DNA of 63,295 nt, taken from positions 1 to 63,295 of the forward strand of contig JAFGRB010000275.1 in assembly GCA_016935365.1 (NCBI GenBank). The letters run 5' to 3'. The notes below the pieces were generated by a model. It worked only from the letters and a program-made list of their open reading frames with translations. It searched no databases and was not told the origin of the DNA. Position numbers and translations under genes: made by a program. The stretch is from Deltaproteobacteria bacterium (GTDB taxonomy: Bacteria; Myxococcota; B64-G9). Position 1 is the first letter of the stretch, and every line of letters begins with the position of its first letter. This document shows positions 16,955-24,916 of the stretch, in pieces.

Positions 16955-17647
16955 TCAGTCCATCGCGCGGGCGTCTTCTCGGCGGGCGGCCTCGAGCACC
17001 AGGTGGGGGACCGAGGTCTGGATGCGATCCGGCACGTCGACGGTCTTGAAGTCCACCTTGAACTCGCCGCACTTCCAGGAGAGCATCTCGAAGACGGCTT
17101 CCCGGGGATCGGCAAAGCCCTGCAGGCTGGCGTCCAGCACGTGGCCGTCCGAGAGGAAGATCAGCCCCTTGCTGTCGTTGTGGGCGGTCAGCACGCCGCT
17201 CTTGCGCTCGATCTCGAGCACGGTCAGCACGGTCGAGAGCGGCAGCATGTCGAGCTTGCCCGACAGCGCGACGCTCTTGCTGAGCACCTCCTGGATCCGC
17301 TGCTCCAGGTCCTCGAGCCGGAAGGGCTTGGTCAGGAAGGCTTCGGCGCCCAGCCGGTATCCCCGGTGGCGGTCCTCGTCCCCGTCCAGGGCGGTCAGGA
17401 AGATGATCGGGGTCAGCATGAGGTGCTCGCTGCAGCGAAGCTGCTCGACCAGGTCCCAGCCGTCCATGACCGGCATGAGCACGTCGGCGATGATCAGATC
17501 CGGTCTCTCCGCCTGCGCGCGGTCCAGCCCCTGGCGGCCGTTCTCGGCGGTGAACACCGTGTGCCCGATCCGCTCGAGCATGCTGGTGACGAGCTGCAGA
17601 AGGACCGGGTCGTCGTCCACCACGAGAATGCGCCGCGAATCACCCAT
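16955..17647 (-). CDS. response regulator with C-terminal PATAN (DUF4388) domain
   Basis: Residues 6-125 form a receiver: acidic pocket VDDDP, phospho-acceptor Asp55 in IIADVLMPVMDG, and conserved Lys in LTKPF. Residues about 130-215 match the PATAN/DUF4388 fold (GKLDMLPLSTVLTVLE, then SGVLTA and FLSDGHVLDA), an interaction module common in delta-proteobacterial and cyanobacterial regulators that lacks DNA-binding ability. Output is therefore probably by protein contact. No ribosome site precedes the ATG, and a -10-like TAGACT lies only 8 bp upstream, so the mRNA may be leaderless. ligA follows 61 bp downstream in the same direction. Confidence 0.9.
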   Translation of the reverse strand: MGDSRRILVVDDDPVLLQLVTSMLERIGHTVFTAENGRQGLDRAQAERPDLIIADVLMPVMDGWDLVEQLRCSEHLMLTPIIFLTALDGDEDRHRGYRLGAEAFLTKPFRLEDLEQRIQEVLSKSVALSGKLDMLPLSTVLTVLEIERKSGVLTAHNDSKGLIFLSDGHVLDASLQGFADPREAVFEMLSWKCGEFKVDFKTVDVPDRIQTSVPHLVLEAARREDARAMD

Positions 17648-17655
17648 GGAAAGAC

Positions 17656-17685
17656 AGTCTACTCAACGTTCGGTGCGGCGGGCAA
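17656..17685 (-). promoter_or_regulatory. candidate sigma-70-type promoter for the receiver-PATAN gene
   Basis: On the minus strand TTGCCC and TAGACT are separated by 18 bp. The -10 ends 8 bp before the ATG, which would make the transcript essentially leaderless, in keeping with the absence of a ribosome site. Confidence 0.4.
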
Positions 17686-17707
17686 GCCCCTTGTCGGGGG
17701 CGAGACG

Positions 17708-17736
17708 TTGGGTCCGGCAATGAAAACGTGTAGGAT
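17708..17736 (+). promoter_or_regulatory. candidate promoter of the subtilisin gene
   Basis: TTGGGT and TAGGAT are spaced by 17 bp and lie just upstream of the AGGAGG ribosome site at 17747-17752. The -10 matches the TAG-N-N-T form seen at several other promoters here. Confidence 0.45.
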
Positions 17737-17760
17737 GGGATCGAGCAGGAGGTGGAGCCG

Positions 17761-20751
17761 ATGCGGTCTGCGATCGAACGAGGCGTGCGGCCCGCAGGGC
17801 CATGGCTGGTGGCCTTTGTCGGGCTCGCGACTTGTCTGGCGTCCGGCGCCTCGGCCGGAGAGTTCGGCTACATCGACAGCCGCGGCCAGCGGGTGGAGCT
17901 GGAGCTGGCCGCGGATCGGATCGCGGTCGTGCCGGCCGGCCCTGGGGCCCTGGAGGCCATCGCGCGAGAGCTCGGCCCGGAGGCGTCCCGCGCGCATCGA
18001 CGCGGGCGCTTTCTGGCGGAGATCGCTCTCGAGAGCGGAGCGGAGACCGATCGCGCGCTGGAGGCGCTCCTGGCAGACGGCCTGGTCTCGCGGGCCGGCC
18101 TGGCGTTCAGGTCGCCTTCCGGGCGGGTTTTCTTCCTCGACCGGCAGGTGCTCGTCGGGCTGGCCCGGCCGGCTGTCAGGGCGGACGCGGCCGTTCTGCT
18201 CGCGCGCACAGGGCTCGAGCCGGTCGAGGCGCTGGGCCACGGCGGCTGGATCTGGCTCTGCCGGGCCCGGGACGCCCGGGCCGCGCTCGGTGCAGCCAGC
18301 GAGTGCGCGCGCCTGCCCGGCGTGCGCTGGGCGCTGCCGGACTTCACCTTCCCGGCCGCGCTCGCGCACCGGCCCACAGACCCCTACTACGGCGAGCAGT
18401 GGTACCACGCCCAGCCAGGCGATGCCCACCTGCACACCGAGGAGGCCTGGGATCTCACTTTCGGCGACGCGGCGGTCGTGGTGGCCGTGATCGACACCGG
18501 GCTGGAGGAGAGCCACCCCGATTTCGATCCGGCCCGCATCATCACGGGCTACAACTACCCACAGGACTCTGACGATCCGACCCCCGAGGCCGACAGCCTG
18601 AACGCCCACGGCACGGCCTGCGCGGGCGAGATCGCGGCCTCGATCGACAACGCGGAGGGCATGGCCGGCGTCTGTCCGGGCTGCTCGCTCATGGGCGTCA
18701 AGATGTTCACCGAGGGGGCGTATGCGGATCTCTCGGGCTGCTACATGGCGATCCAGTACGCGGTCGACCACGGAGCCTGGGTGCTGTCGATGTCCTGGGG
18801 CATCGATCCCGGGCAGGTGGACCTGGAGCCCTTCCGCGAGGCCATCCGGGAGGCGGTCGAGCTGGGCCGGGGCGGCCTGGGCGCGGTGGTGCTCTTCGCG
18901 TCGGGCAACGGCAACATGTGGACTGGCGAGGCCGAGCCGATCGGCTCCGCCGAGCTGCAGAACATGCCCGAGGTCATGGCCGTGGGGGGCAGCGATCCCT
19001 TCGACCGCTGGGTGAGCTACTCGGACTACGGGCCCAACCTGTCGGTGGTGGCGCCGACCGGCGGCCTGGATCCCACCGAGCCCGGGATCCTCACGACCGA
19101 TACCCTGGGCAGCCGCGGCTTCTCCCGGAATGGGACCTACTGGACCTGGGCCTTCTTCGGCGACATGGACACCGGCATCGCCGAGCCCGATCCGACGGGC
19201 GACTACACGGCGCACTTCTCCGGCACCTCGGCCGCCTGCCCGCTGGCGGCCGGCGTGGTCGCCCTGGTCCTGTCGGCCCATCCGGGCCTGACCGGAGCCC
19301 AGGCCCGCTTCGTCGTCGAGCGGACCGCGGACAAGGTCGGCGGGGTGAGCTACGACGCCAGCGGGCACAACGACTACTACGGTCACGGCCGGGTCAACGC
19401 CGGCCGGGCCGTGCGGGCTGCCGCCGCGGGCTTCGGCAACCCGCCGGGGGCGGCCTGCGCCGAGGACTTCAACTGCGCCTGGGGAGCGTGCGAGAAGTCG
19501 AGCCCCGGCGCGTTCTACGGCCAGTGCACGGACTTCGACTGCGCGGTCGATCCCGAGGGCAGCCCGTGCACGGACTTCGACGCCTGCACGACGGGCGACG
19601 TGTGCACGGGCGGAGCGTGCGCGGGCAGCCCGGCGGACTGCGACGACTTCAACGCCTGCACTGCGGACGGCTGCGATCCGTCCTCGGGCTGCACCCACGA
19701 TCCCGTGCCCGGCGATTGCGACGACGGAGACGCCTGCACCTCGAACGACAGCTGCGCAGATGGGCGCTGCCAGGGCGAGCCCGTGATCTGCGACGACGGC
19801 GATGCCTGCACCGCCGACCGCTGCGATCCGCAGGCCGGCTGCACGGTCGAGCCGCGAAGCTGCGACGACTTCGACGCCTGCACCGCGGACGGCTGCGATC
19901 CGCTCAGCGGTTGCTGGCACGAGACGGTGAGCTGCGATGACGGGGATCCCTGCACACTCGACAGCTGCGACCGCTACTCGGGCTGCGTCTACCTGGAGCA
20001 GAGCTGCGACGACGGCGATCCGTGCACCGCCGATCGGTGCGAGCCGGGCGAGGGCTGCGTCCACGAGGAGCAGAGCTGCGACGACGGCGACGCCTGCACG
20101 CTGGATCGCTGCGTGGAAGGCGATGGCTGCTCGCACGAGCAGCGGAGCTGCGATGACGGGGATGCGTGCACGCTGGACGGCTGCGATCCCGAGAGCGGCT
20201 GCACCCATGCGCCCTCGAGCGGCTCGCCGTGCGACGACGGCGATGCGTGCAGCGCGGACGACACCTGCCGGGACGGGATCTGTCTGGGCTCGCCGCTGGA
20301 CTGCAGTCACCTGGATGCGGCTTGCCGGCGGGGAGAGTGCGATCCGGCCAGCGGGACGTGCGTCGGCGCGGCGCTCGAGGACGGCCTGAGCTGCGATGAC
20401 GGGGATCCGTGCACCGAGCGGGAGCGATGCCGGGCCGGCCAGTGCATCGGCGAGGAGCTGGACTGCGGGGTGGACAATCCCTGCCAGCGGGGAGTGTGCG
20501 ATCCGCAGACCGGCGCCTGCGTCGCCGAGGATCTGCCGGACGGCACGCCGTGCAGCAGCGGCGAGCCGTGCATCCAGGACGAGCTGTGCTCGGCCGGGCA
20601 GTGCGGCGGCGGCATCGACTACTGCATCAACACGACCGGCTGCGACTGCGCGACCGGGCGGGCGGGCGCCGGCGGGCTGCCGCTCGCCCTGCTGGCGATC
20701 GGCTGGGCTGTGCTGAGGCGGCGAGGCGGCGGAACCGGGTCGGCATCTTGA
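17761..20751 (+). CDS. secreted subtilisin-like (S8) protease with Cys-rich repeats and MYXO-CTERM-like tail
   Basis: ATG is chosen because the in-frame GTG nine bases earlier overlaps the AGGAGG site. A signal peptide ends near ASA-GEF. An N-terminal domain of about 200 residues probably acts as prodomain. The catalytic triad is intact: Asp245 (VIDTG), His283 (AHGTACAG) and Ser490 (SGTSAAC). From about residue 560 to 960 come about ten Cys-rich modules of the type CDDGDACT-x-D-x-C-D-P-x-x-GC, predicted to be disulfide-stapled. The C-terminus has GCDCATG, a hydrophobic helix and RRRGGG, the MYXO-CTERM arrangement that directs proteins to the myxobacterial cell surface. It probably digests extracellular protein while cell-attached. 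Confidence 0.93.
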   Translation: MRSAIERGVRPAGPWLVAFVGLATCLASGASAGEFGYIDSRGQRVELELAADRIAVVPAGPGALEAIARELGPEASRAHRRGRFLAEIALESGAETDRALEALLADGLVSRAGLAFRSPSGRVFFLDRQVLVGLARPAVRADAAVLLARTGLEPVEALGHGGWIWLCRARDARAALGAASECARLPGVRWALPDFTFPAALAHRPTDPYYGEQWYHAQPGDAHLHTEEAWDLTFGDAAVVVAVIDTGLEESHPDFDPARIITGYNYPQDSDDPTPEADSLNAHGTACAGEIAASIDNAEGMAGVCPGCSLMGVKMFTEGAYADLSGCYMAIQYAVDHGAWVLSMSWGIDPGQVDLEPFREAIREAVELGRGGLGAVVLFASGNGNMWTGEAEPIGSAELQNMPEVMAVGGSDPFDRWVSYSDYGPNLSVVAPTGGLDPTEPGILTTDTLGSRGFSRNGTYWTWAFFGDMDTGIAEPDPTGDYTAHFSGTSAACPLAAGVVALVLSAHPGLTGAQARFVVERTADKVGGVSYDASGHNDYYGHGRVNAGRAVRAAAAGFGNPPGAACAEDFNCAWGACEKSSPGAFYGQCTDFDCAVDPEGSPCTDFDACTTGDVCTGGACAGSPADCDDFNACTADGCDPSSGCTHDPVPGDCDDGDACTSNDSCADGRCQGEPVICDDGDACTADRCDPQAGCTVEPRSCDDFDACTADGCDPLSGCWHETVSCDDGDPCTLDSCDRYSGCVYLEQSCDDGDPCTADRCEPGEGCVHEEQSCDDGDACTLDRCVEGDGCSHEQRSCDDGDACTLDGCDPESGCTHAPSSGSPCDDGDACSADDTCRDGICLGSPLDCSHLDAACRRGECDPASGTCVGAALEDGLSCDDGDPCTERERCRAGQCIGEELDCGVDNPCQRGVCDPQTGACVAEDLPDGTPCSSGEPCIQDELCSAGQCGGGIDYCINTTGCDCATGRAGAGGLPLALLAIGWAVLRRRGGGTGSAS

Positions 20752-20793
20752 CACGCCCGCGCGCTGGTGTCTTGATCGACACAGGAGCTTCGC

Positions 20794-21981
20794 ATGTCAT
20801 ACTCCAGCCTGGTCGAGGCGTTCGAGGCGCTGGAGGAGCGCCGCCTGCGCTGGCCCGGTGGGCTCGACGAGCGCGAGCGCGAGAGCTGGCGCCAGATGCG
20901 CAGCCGCATCGAGGAGGTGCTCTTCCAGCAAGCCTCCCCGTCCGGCGCGGACAGGCGGCGTCACCTGCGCGCTCCGGTGCGCATGCAGGCCCGATACTGG
21001 AGCCAGGACGAGCTGACCGATCGCTACATCTCCACGCTCAGCGAGGGGGGCCTGTTCATCTCCACGGTCGAGCCGCTGCCCCTGGGCACGCGGATCGAGC
21101 TGGAGATCATGCTCACCCGCGACGACTACTCTCTCAGGGTCCAGGGAGAGGTGGTCAGCGTGGTCCGGGCAGACCCCCACGCCGAGCGCTGCGGCATGGG
21201 CGTGAAGTTCATCGATCTGGACTACGAGCAGAAGCTGGTCATCTACCAGCTCGTCCGCGACGTGGTGCGCCAGAGCCTCCTCGAGCGCCGGCGTCACAGC
21301 CGGCTGGGCTGCATGCTGCCGGCACAGCTCGTCTTCGACGACGGCTACATCGACCTCGTCACCTACGACCTGAGCCCGTCGGGGATCTTCGTGCCTTCCG
21401 ACGTGCTCTTCGATGAAGGCCAGGAGATCCAGCTGCGGCTGGACGTCCCGATGGCCGGCGAGGTGCAGGCCCTGCGCCTGGACGCCCGGGTGGCCCGGGT
21501 GGTGTCCGAGCCCGAGCCCGGCCTCATGGCCGGTATCGGCCTGGGCTTCGTCGAGCCGGATCCCATCGCCGCCCAGCGCATCCGGGACTACATGGTGGCC
21601 TGCGCCCTGGCCGAGATCGCTCCGCCTTACAGGGCCGAGGAGATGCTCGGTCGCCGCAGCCACCCGCGCTTGCAGCGCAGGATCCCCATCCGCTACCGCT
21701 TCGACGACATGCCCACCATCCCCACCTACTCGCGCGACATCTCTTGCGGGGGCGTCTTCATCCAGACCCACGACGCGCCGCCCTCCGGCGAGCCGATCGA
21801 GGTCCAGATCCACCACCCCATGGACCCGGAGCAGATCGCCCTGGTCGGCCGGGTCATCCGGGTGGTCAAGCCCGATCCGGAGGCACCCCACCTGCTGCCG
21901 GGCGCGGGGGTGAAGTTCGGCGATCTATCACCCGCCGAGATCGAGAAGCTCCGCCAGTTCATCCGCCAGTTCGTGCTCTGA
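20794..21981 (+). CDS. triple PilZ-domain protein
   Basis: Three consecutive PilZ domains make up nearly all of this 395-residue cytoplasmic protein. PilZ domains bind c-di-GMP through RxxxR and D/N-x-S-x-x-G. Domain 1 (about 52-150) has RRRHLR but TLSEGG, with Thr in place of Asp/Asn; domain 2 (about 164-265) has RRRHSR and DLSPSG; domain 3 (about 286-390) has RRSHPR and DISCGG. Domains 2 and 3 therefore look binding-competent and domain 1 weakened. No catalytic or DNA-binding domain is present, so it is probably a c-di-GMP-responsive adaptor. A CAGGAG site precedes the ATG. A lipoprotein gene follows 14 bp downstream. Confidence 0.92.
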   Translation: MSYSSLVEAFEALEERRLRWPGGLDERERESWRQMRSRIEEVLFQQASPSGADRRRHLRAPVRMQARYWSQDELTDRYISTLSEGGLFISTVEPLPLGTRIELEIMLTRDDYSLRVQGEVVSVVRADPHAERCGMGVKFIDLDYEQKLVIYQLVRDVVRQSLLERRRHSRLGCMLPAQLVFDDGYIDLVTYDLSPSGIFVPSDVLFDEGQEIQLRLDVPMAGEVQALRLDARVARVVSEPEPGLMAGIGLGFVEPDPIAAQRIRDYMVACALAEIAPPYRAEEMLGRRSHPRLQRRIPIRYRFDDMPTIPTYSRDISCGGVFIQTHDAPPSGEPIEVQIHHPMDPEQIALVGRVIRVVKPDPEAPHLLPGAGVKFGDLSPAEIEKLRQFIRQFVL

Positions 21982-21995
21982 GCGGGGAGCCCTGT

Positions 21996-22580
21996 ATGCG
22001 CTTCGCGCGTTGGACACTCGTCTGCCTGTCGCTGGCGCTGCTTCCGGGCTGCGGCACGTACTCCGTGCTGCGCCCGGCCGACACGCTCGAGGAGGGCTCG
22101 TTCGCCTTCACCAACGGCGTCGCGGCCAACAGCCTGCCCGAGGCGGTCTACGTGGCGCAAGCTTCGGTCGGTCTGCTCGACTGGCTCGAGCTGGACGCGC
22201 AGTACGAGGTCTACTCGGCCCTCGGCCAGCTGCGCTTCGGCGTGCTGCACAGCGAGGAGCACGGGGTGGCGCTGGCCCTGTCGGCGGGCGGCGGGGCGGC
22301 CTCGCTGTGGGACTCGCTGGACACGACTGCCGACGTGCTCGACTTCGGGGCCATCACCGCCGGCGTGACCATCGGCCGGCGCTGGGCCTTCTTCGAGCTC
22401 TACGGGGGCTGGAAGGGACTGCTGCTCGTACCGGGTGCGTACTTCATCAACACGGCCAAGCTGGGGTTCCTCTTCACTCTCTTCGATCACTTCCTGATCG
22501 GCCTCGAGGGAGGATGCACCGCGCATCATTCCTTCTTCGTCCTGGGCGAAGGGGCTGTCCACCTGGGCTTCAAGATCTAG
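21996..22580 (+). CDS. outer-membrane-like lipoprotein
   Basis: The start ATG follows GGGGAG. The signal peptide ends in LLPGC, a lipobox. The mature 177 residues are rich in alternating hydrophobic and aromatic strands (for example AFTNGVAAN, WLELDAQYEV, RRWAFFELYGGW) and end in LGFKI, suggesting a small beta-barrel or beta-sandwich at the outer membrane. No named family was recognised. It probably shares a transcript with the triple-PilZ gene. The stop lies seven bases from that of the convergent cysteine desulfidase gene. Confidence 0.75.
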   Translation: MRFARWTLVCLSLALLPGCGTYSVLRPADTLEEGSFAFTNGVAANSLPEAVYVAQASVGLLDWLELDAQYEVYSALGQLRFGVLHSEEHGVALALSAGGGAASLWDSLDTTADVLDFGAITAGVTIGRRWAFFELYGGWKGLLLVPGAYFINTAKLGFLFTLFDHFLIGLEGGCTAHHSFFVLGEGAVHLGFKI

Positions 22581-22587
22581 CCGGGGC

Positions 22588-23844
22588 TCAGACGCGGCGG
22601 AGCTTCTCCTGCATGATGGCCAGGATCTCCGCATCCGCGGACGCCATGCCGGCGGTGGCCATGCGGCCCAGGTTGGCGAGCGATTCCAGGCCGTCCTCGC
22701 CCACGATGCCGTCGCTGTGCGGGATTCCGATGCCGCTCTGGGCCAGCGACGCCGAGCGGAAGGCCGCGTCGACGGAGGTCATCGTCTTGAGCGCGCAGCC
22801 GATCTTGGCCCCGTCGCAGATCATGCCGGTCACGTTGCCCACCATGTTGTTGATCGCGTGCGAGATCTCGGGCGCCCCGCCGCCTTCGAGCAGCACGATG
22901 CCCGCCGCCAGGCCGATGCCGGCCGCGTTGGAGCAGCCGCAGACCGCCGACAGGGTGCCCAGGAAGTGGGTGGTCGAGGAGATGACCAGGCAGGCCAGCG
23001 CCAGGGCCTCGTCGATCGCCTCCTGGCTGCGGCCGGTCTCTCGGCCGAAGAGCGCCATCGGCACCGAGCAGACGATGCCCTTGTTGCCCGAGCCGGCGAG
23101 CGACATGACGCTGAAGTCCTCGCCGCACATGCGCGCGTAGACCCCGGCGCAGACCTGGCGGCTGATCCGGGTCAGGGGGTCCTCGCTCGCCATGTCGACG
23201 AAGCGCTTGGGAAAGAGGCTCAGCCCGTGGCGGGCGATCGCCAGGTTGAGCTCCACGCCGTCTCGGAGCGCCTCGCGGTCCGGAGGCGCAAGCGAGCAGG
23301 CCAGGCGGATCAGCTCCTCGAAGCGCAGGCGGGCGAGCTCGGCCCGCACGCTGGCCTGCCCGGCCGTACCCCGCGGGACCTCGATCGGCTGCGGCTGGCC
23401 GTCCAGCTCGAGCTGCACCAGGCGGGTGTGCTCGTCGCGGATGACCGCCCGGGCCTCGTGACCGCCGGCGCGGAGCCGGCAATCGATGAAGAGCTCCTCG
23501 TGCGCCGGGTCGACCTCGATGTCGATCTCGCCCTGATCGACGAGCCGGCCGGCCTGCTCGAGGATGCGGGGCGTGACCTGCTCGAAGCACTCGAGCCGGG
23601 CGCTCGGATCGTGCAGCAGGGCGCCGATCGCCAGCGCCCAGCGGATGCCCACCCGGTGTCCGGAGTGGGGAATGCCCACCGCGTAGCAGTTCTTGTAGAT
23701 GCGGGGGTCGCAGCACAGCGACAGCGCGCTGGCCGGCTCCGACAGCAGCGCCGCCGCACTGGATGCCGCGTAGGCGATCGAGGCCGGCTCGGTGCAGCCC
23801 AGGGCCGGCTTCCACTCCTGGGCCAGGTAGTCTGCAAATCGCAC
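22588..23844 (-). CDS. cyuA: L-cysteine desulfidase / UPF0597 family protein
   Basis: The protein matches the CyuA (YhaM) family, Fe-S enzymes related to the L-serine dehydratase alpha chain that degrade cysteine to pyruvate, ammonia and sulfide. Diagnostic motifs are all present: ALGCTEPASIAYA at the N-terminus (Cys17), GSGNKGI in the middle, CGCSNAAG and CDGAKIGCALK, whose cysteines are the expected cluster ligands. GTG is taken as start because it follows AGGAG and gives the family's usual N-terminus; 418 residues is typical. It begins 11 bp after the galT stop, so the two are surely co-transcribed. A role in sulfur or amino-acid catabolism is inferred from the family. Confidence 0.85.
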   Translation of the reverse strand: MRFADYLAQEWKPALGCTEPASIAYAASSAAALLSEPASALSLCCDPRIYKNCYAVGIPHSGHRVGIRWALAIGALLHDPSARLECFEQVTPRILEQAGRLVDQGEIDIEVDPAHEELFIDCRLRAGGHEARAVIRDEHTRLVQLELDGQPQPIEVPRGTAGQASVRAELARLRFEELIRLACSLAPPDREALRDGVELNLAIARHGLSLFPKRFVDMASEDPLTRISRQVCAGVYARMCGEDFSVMSLAGSGNKGIVCSVPMALFGRETGRSQEAIDEALALACLVISSTTHFLGTLSAVCGCSNAAGIGLAAGIVLLEGGGAPEISHAINNMVGNVTGMICDGAKIGCALKTMTSVDAAFRSASLAQSGIGIPHSDGIVGEDGLESLANLGRMATAGMASADAEILAIMQEKLRRV

Positions 23845-23855
23845 GCCGGTGCTCC

Positions 23856-24869
23856 TCACGGCTCGCCGAGATCGATCTCGCGCAGGAAGCGGGCGCTGTC
23901 CTCGGGGCGGGCCGTGTTGATGTACATGCCCGAGCCCAGCTCGAAGCCCGCCAGCCGGCTGACCTTGGGCACGATGGTCACGTACCAGTGGAACCAGTGC
24001 ACGCGCTCGTAGGCCATGGGCGCCATGCGGAGGATGACGTTGTAGTCCGGATCGGAGAGACCGAGATACAGCCTTCGAAGCGTGCCCCGGAGCAACTCGG
24101 CGAGCCCCTGCAGCGCCGCGTCGCTCAGCGTGAAGAAGAGCGGGCTGTGGGCCTTGGGCAGGATCCAGATGTGGAAAGGCGAGAAGGCCGCGAAGGGCAC
24201 GAAGGCGACGAAGTGCTCGTTCTCCTCCACCACGCGCTGGCCTTGCTGGCTCTCGGAGCGCCACATCTCGCAGTACACGCACTGACCGTGCTCGTCGTAC
24301 CAGCGCATGGCCGTCTCGAGGCGGGTGCGGATGTGGTTGGGCACGATCGGCAGCGCGATAAGCTGCCAGTGGGGGTGCTCGAGCGAGATCCCGCCGGCCA
24401 CGCCGTGGTTCTTGAAGAAGATCACCTGGAGGACGTCCGGCTCCGCGGCCAGCTGCCGGCCTCGCTCGCGGAAGACCTCCAGCACGGCCCGCACCTGCTC
24501 GACCGGCAGCAGGGCGGTCGTCGTGTTGTGGGCCCGGGCCTCGATCAGCACCTCGTGGTGACCGACCGCATCCATGCGGCGATCCAGACGATCCAGGTGG
24601 CGTGCAGTCGAGCCTTGCGGGCGGAGCGCCGGGTACTTGTTGGCCACCAGCCGCAGGGTCCAGTCACCGGCTGCGTCGGTCCGCAGCGCGACCGGATCGC
24701 AGGACATGCGCTCGTTGCCCGGGCAGAAGGGGCAGGCGGCCACGAACTCGGGCCGGTCGGCCGTCAGGCAGCGGTCGGCCGGCGGGATAAAGTCCTCGGG
24801 CCGGTGGGCGCGCTCGGTGGCGATGATCACCCAGTCCTGGGTGGCCACGTTCTGGCGGATCTCGCTCAT
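23856..24869 (-). CDS. galT: galactose-1-phosphate uridylyltransferase family protein
   Basis: The fold is that of the GalT branch of the HIT superfamily. The nucleotide-transfer motif is HPHWQ (His165, His167, Gln169), His167 being the expected nucleophile. CPFC (Cys46, Cys49) and the following NERM fit the zinc site of the GalT/ADP-glucose phosphorylase group. The typical second half (FAAFSPFHIWILPK, then a GalT C-terminal segment with HWFHWYVTIVPK) is complete. The substrate could be galactose-1-phosphate or a related sugar phosphate, since no galK or galE is adjacent. Ribosome-site signal is weak. It lies 47 bp after a VCBS lipoprotein gene and may be read from the same sigma-54 promoter. 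Confidence 0.85.
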   Translation of the reverse strand: MSEIRQNVATQDWVIIATERAHRPEDFIPPADRCLTADRPEFVAACPFCPGNERMSCDPVALRTDAAGDWTLRLVANKYPALRPQGSTARHLDRLDRRMDAVGHHEVLIEARAHNTTTALLPVEQVRAVLEVFRERGRQLAAEPDVLQVIFFKNHGVAGGISLEHPHWQLIALPIVPNHIRTRLETAMRWYDEHGQCVYCEMWRSESQQGQRVVEENEHFVAFVPFAAFSPFHIWILPKAHSPLFFTLSDAALQGLAELLRGTLRRLYLGLSDPDYNVILRMAPMAYERVHWFHWYVTIVPKVSRLAGFELGSGMYINTARPEDSARFLREIDLGEP

Positions 24870-24916
24870 GCGAGAGAGATCCTGCCACGCTTCGGGGCCC
24901 GAATCCAGGGCGATGG

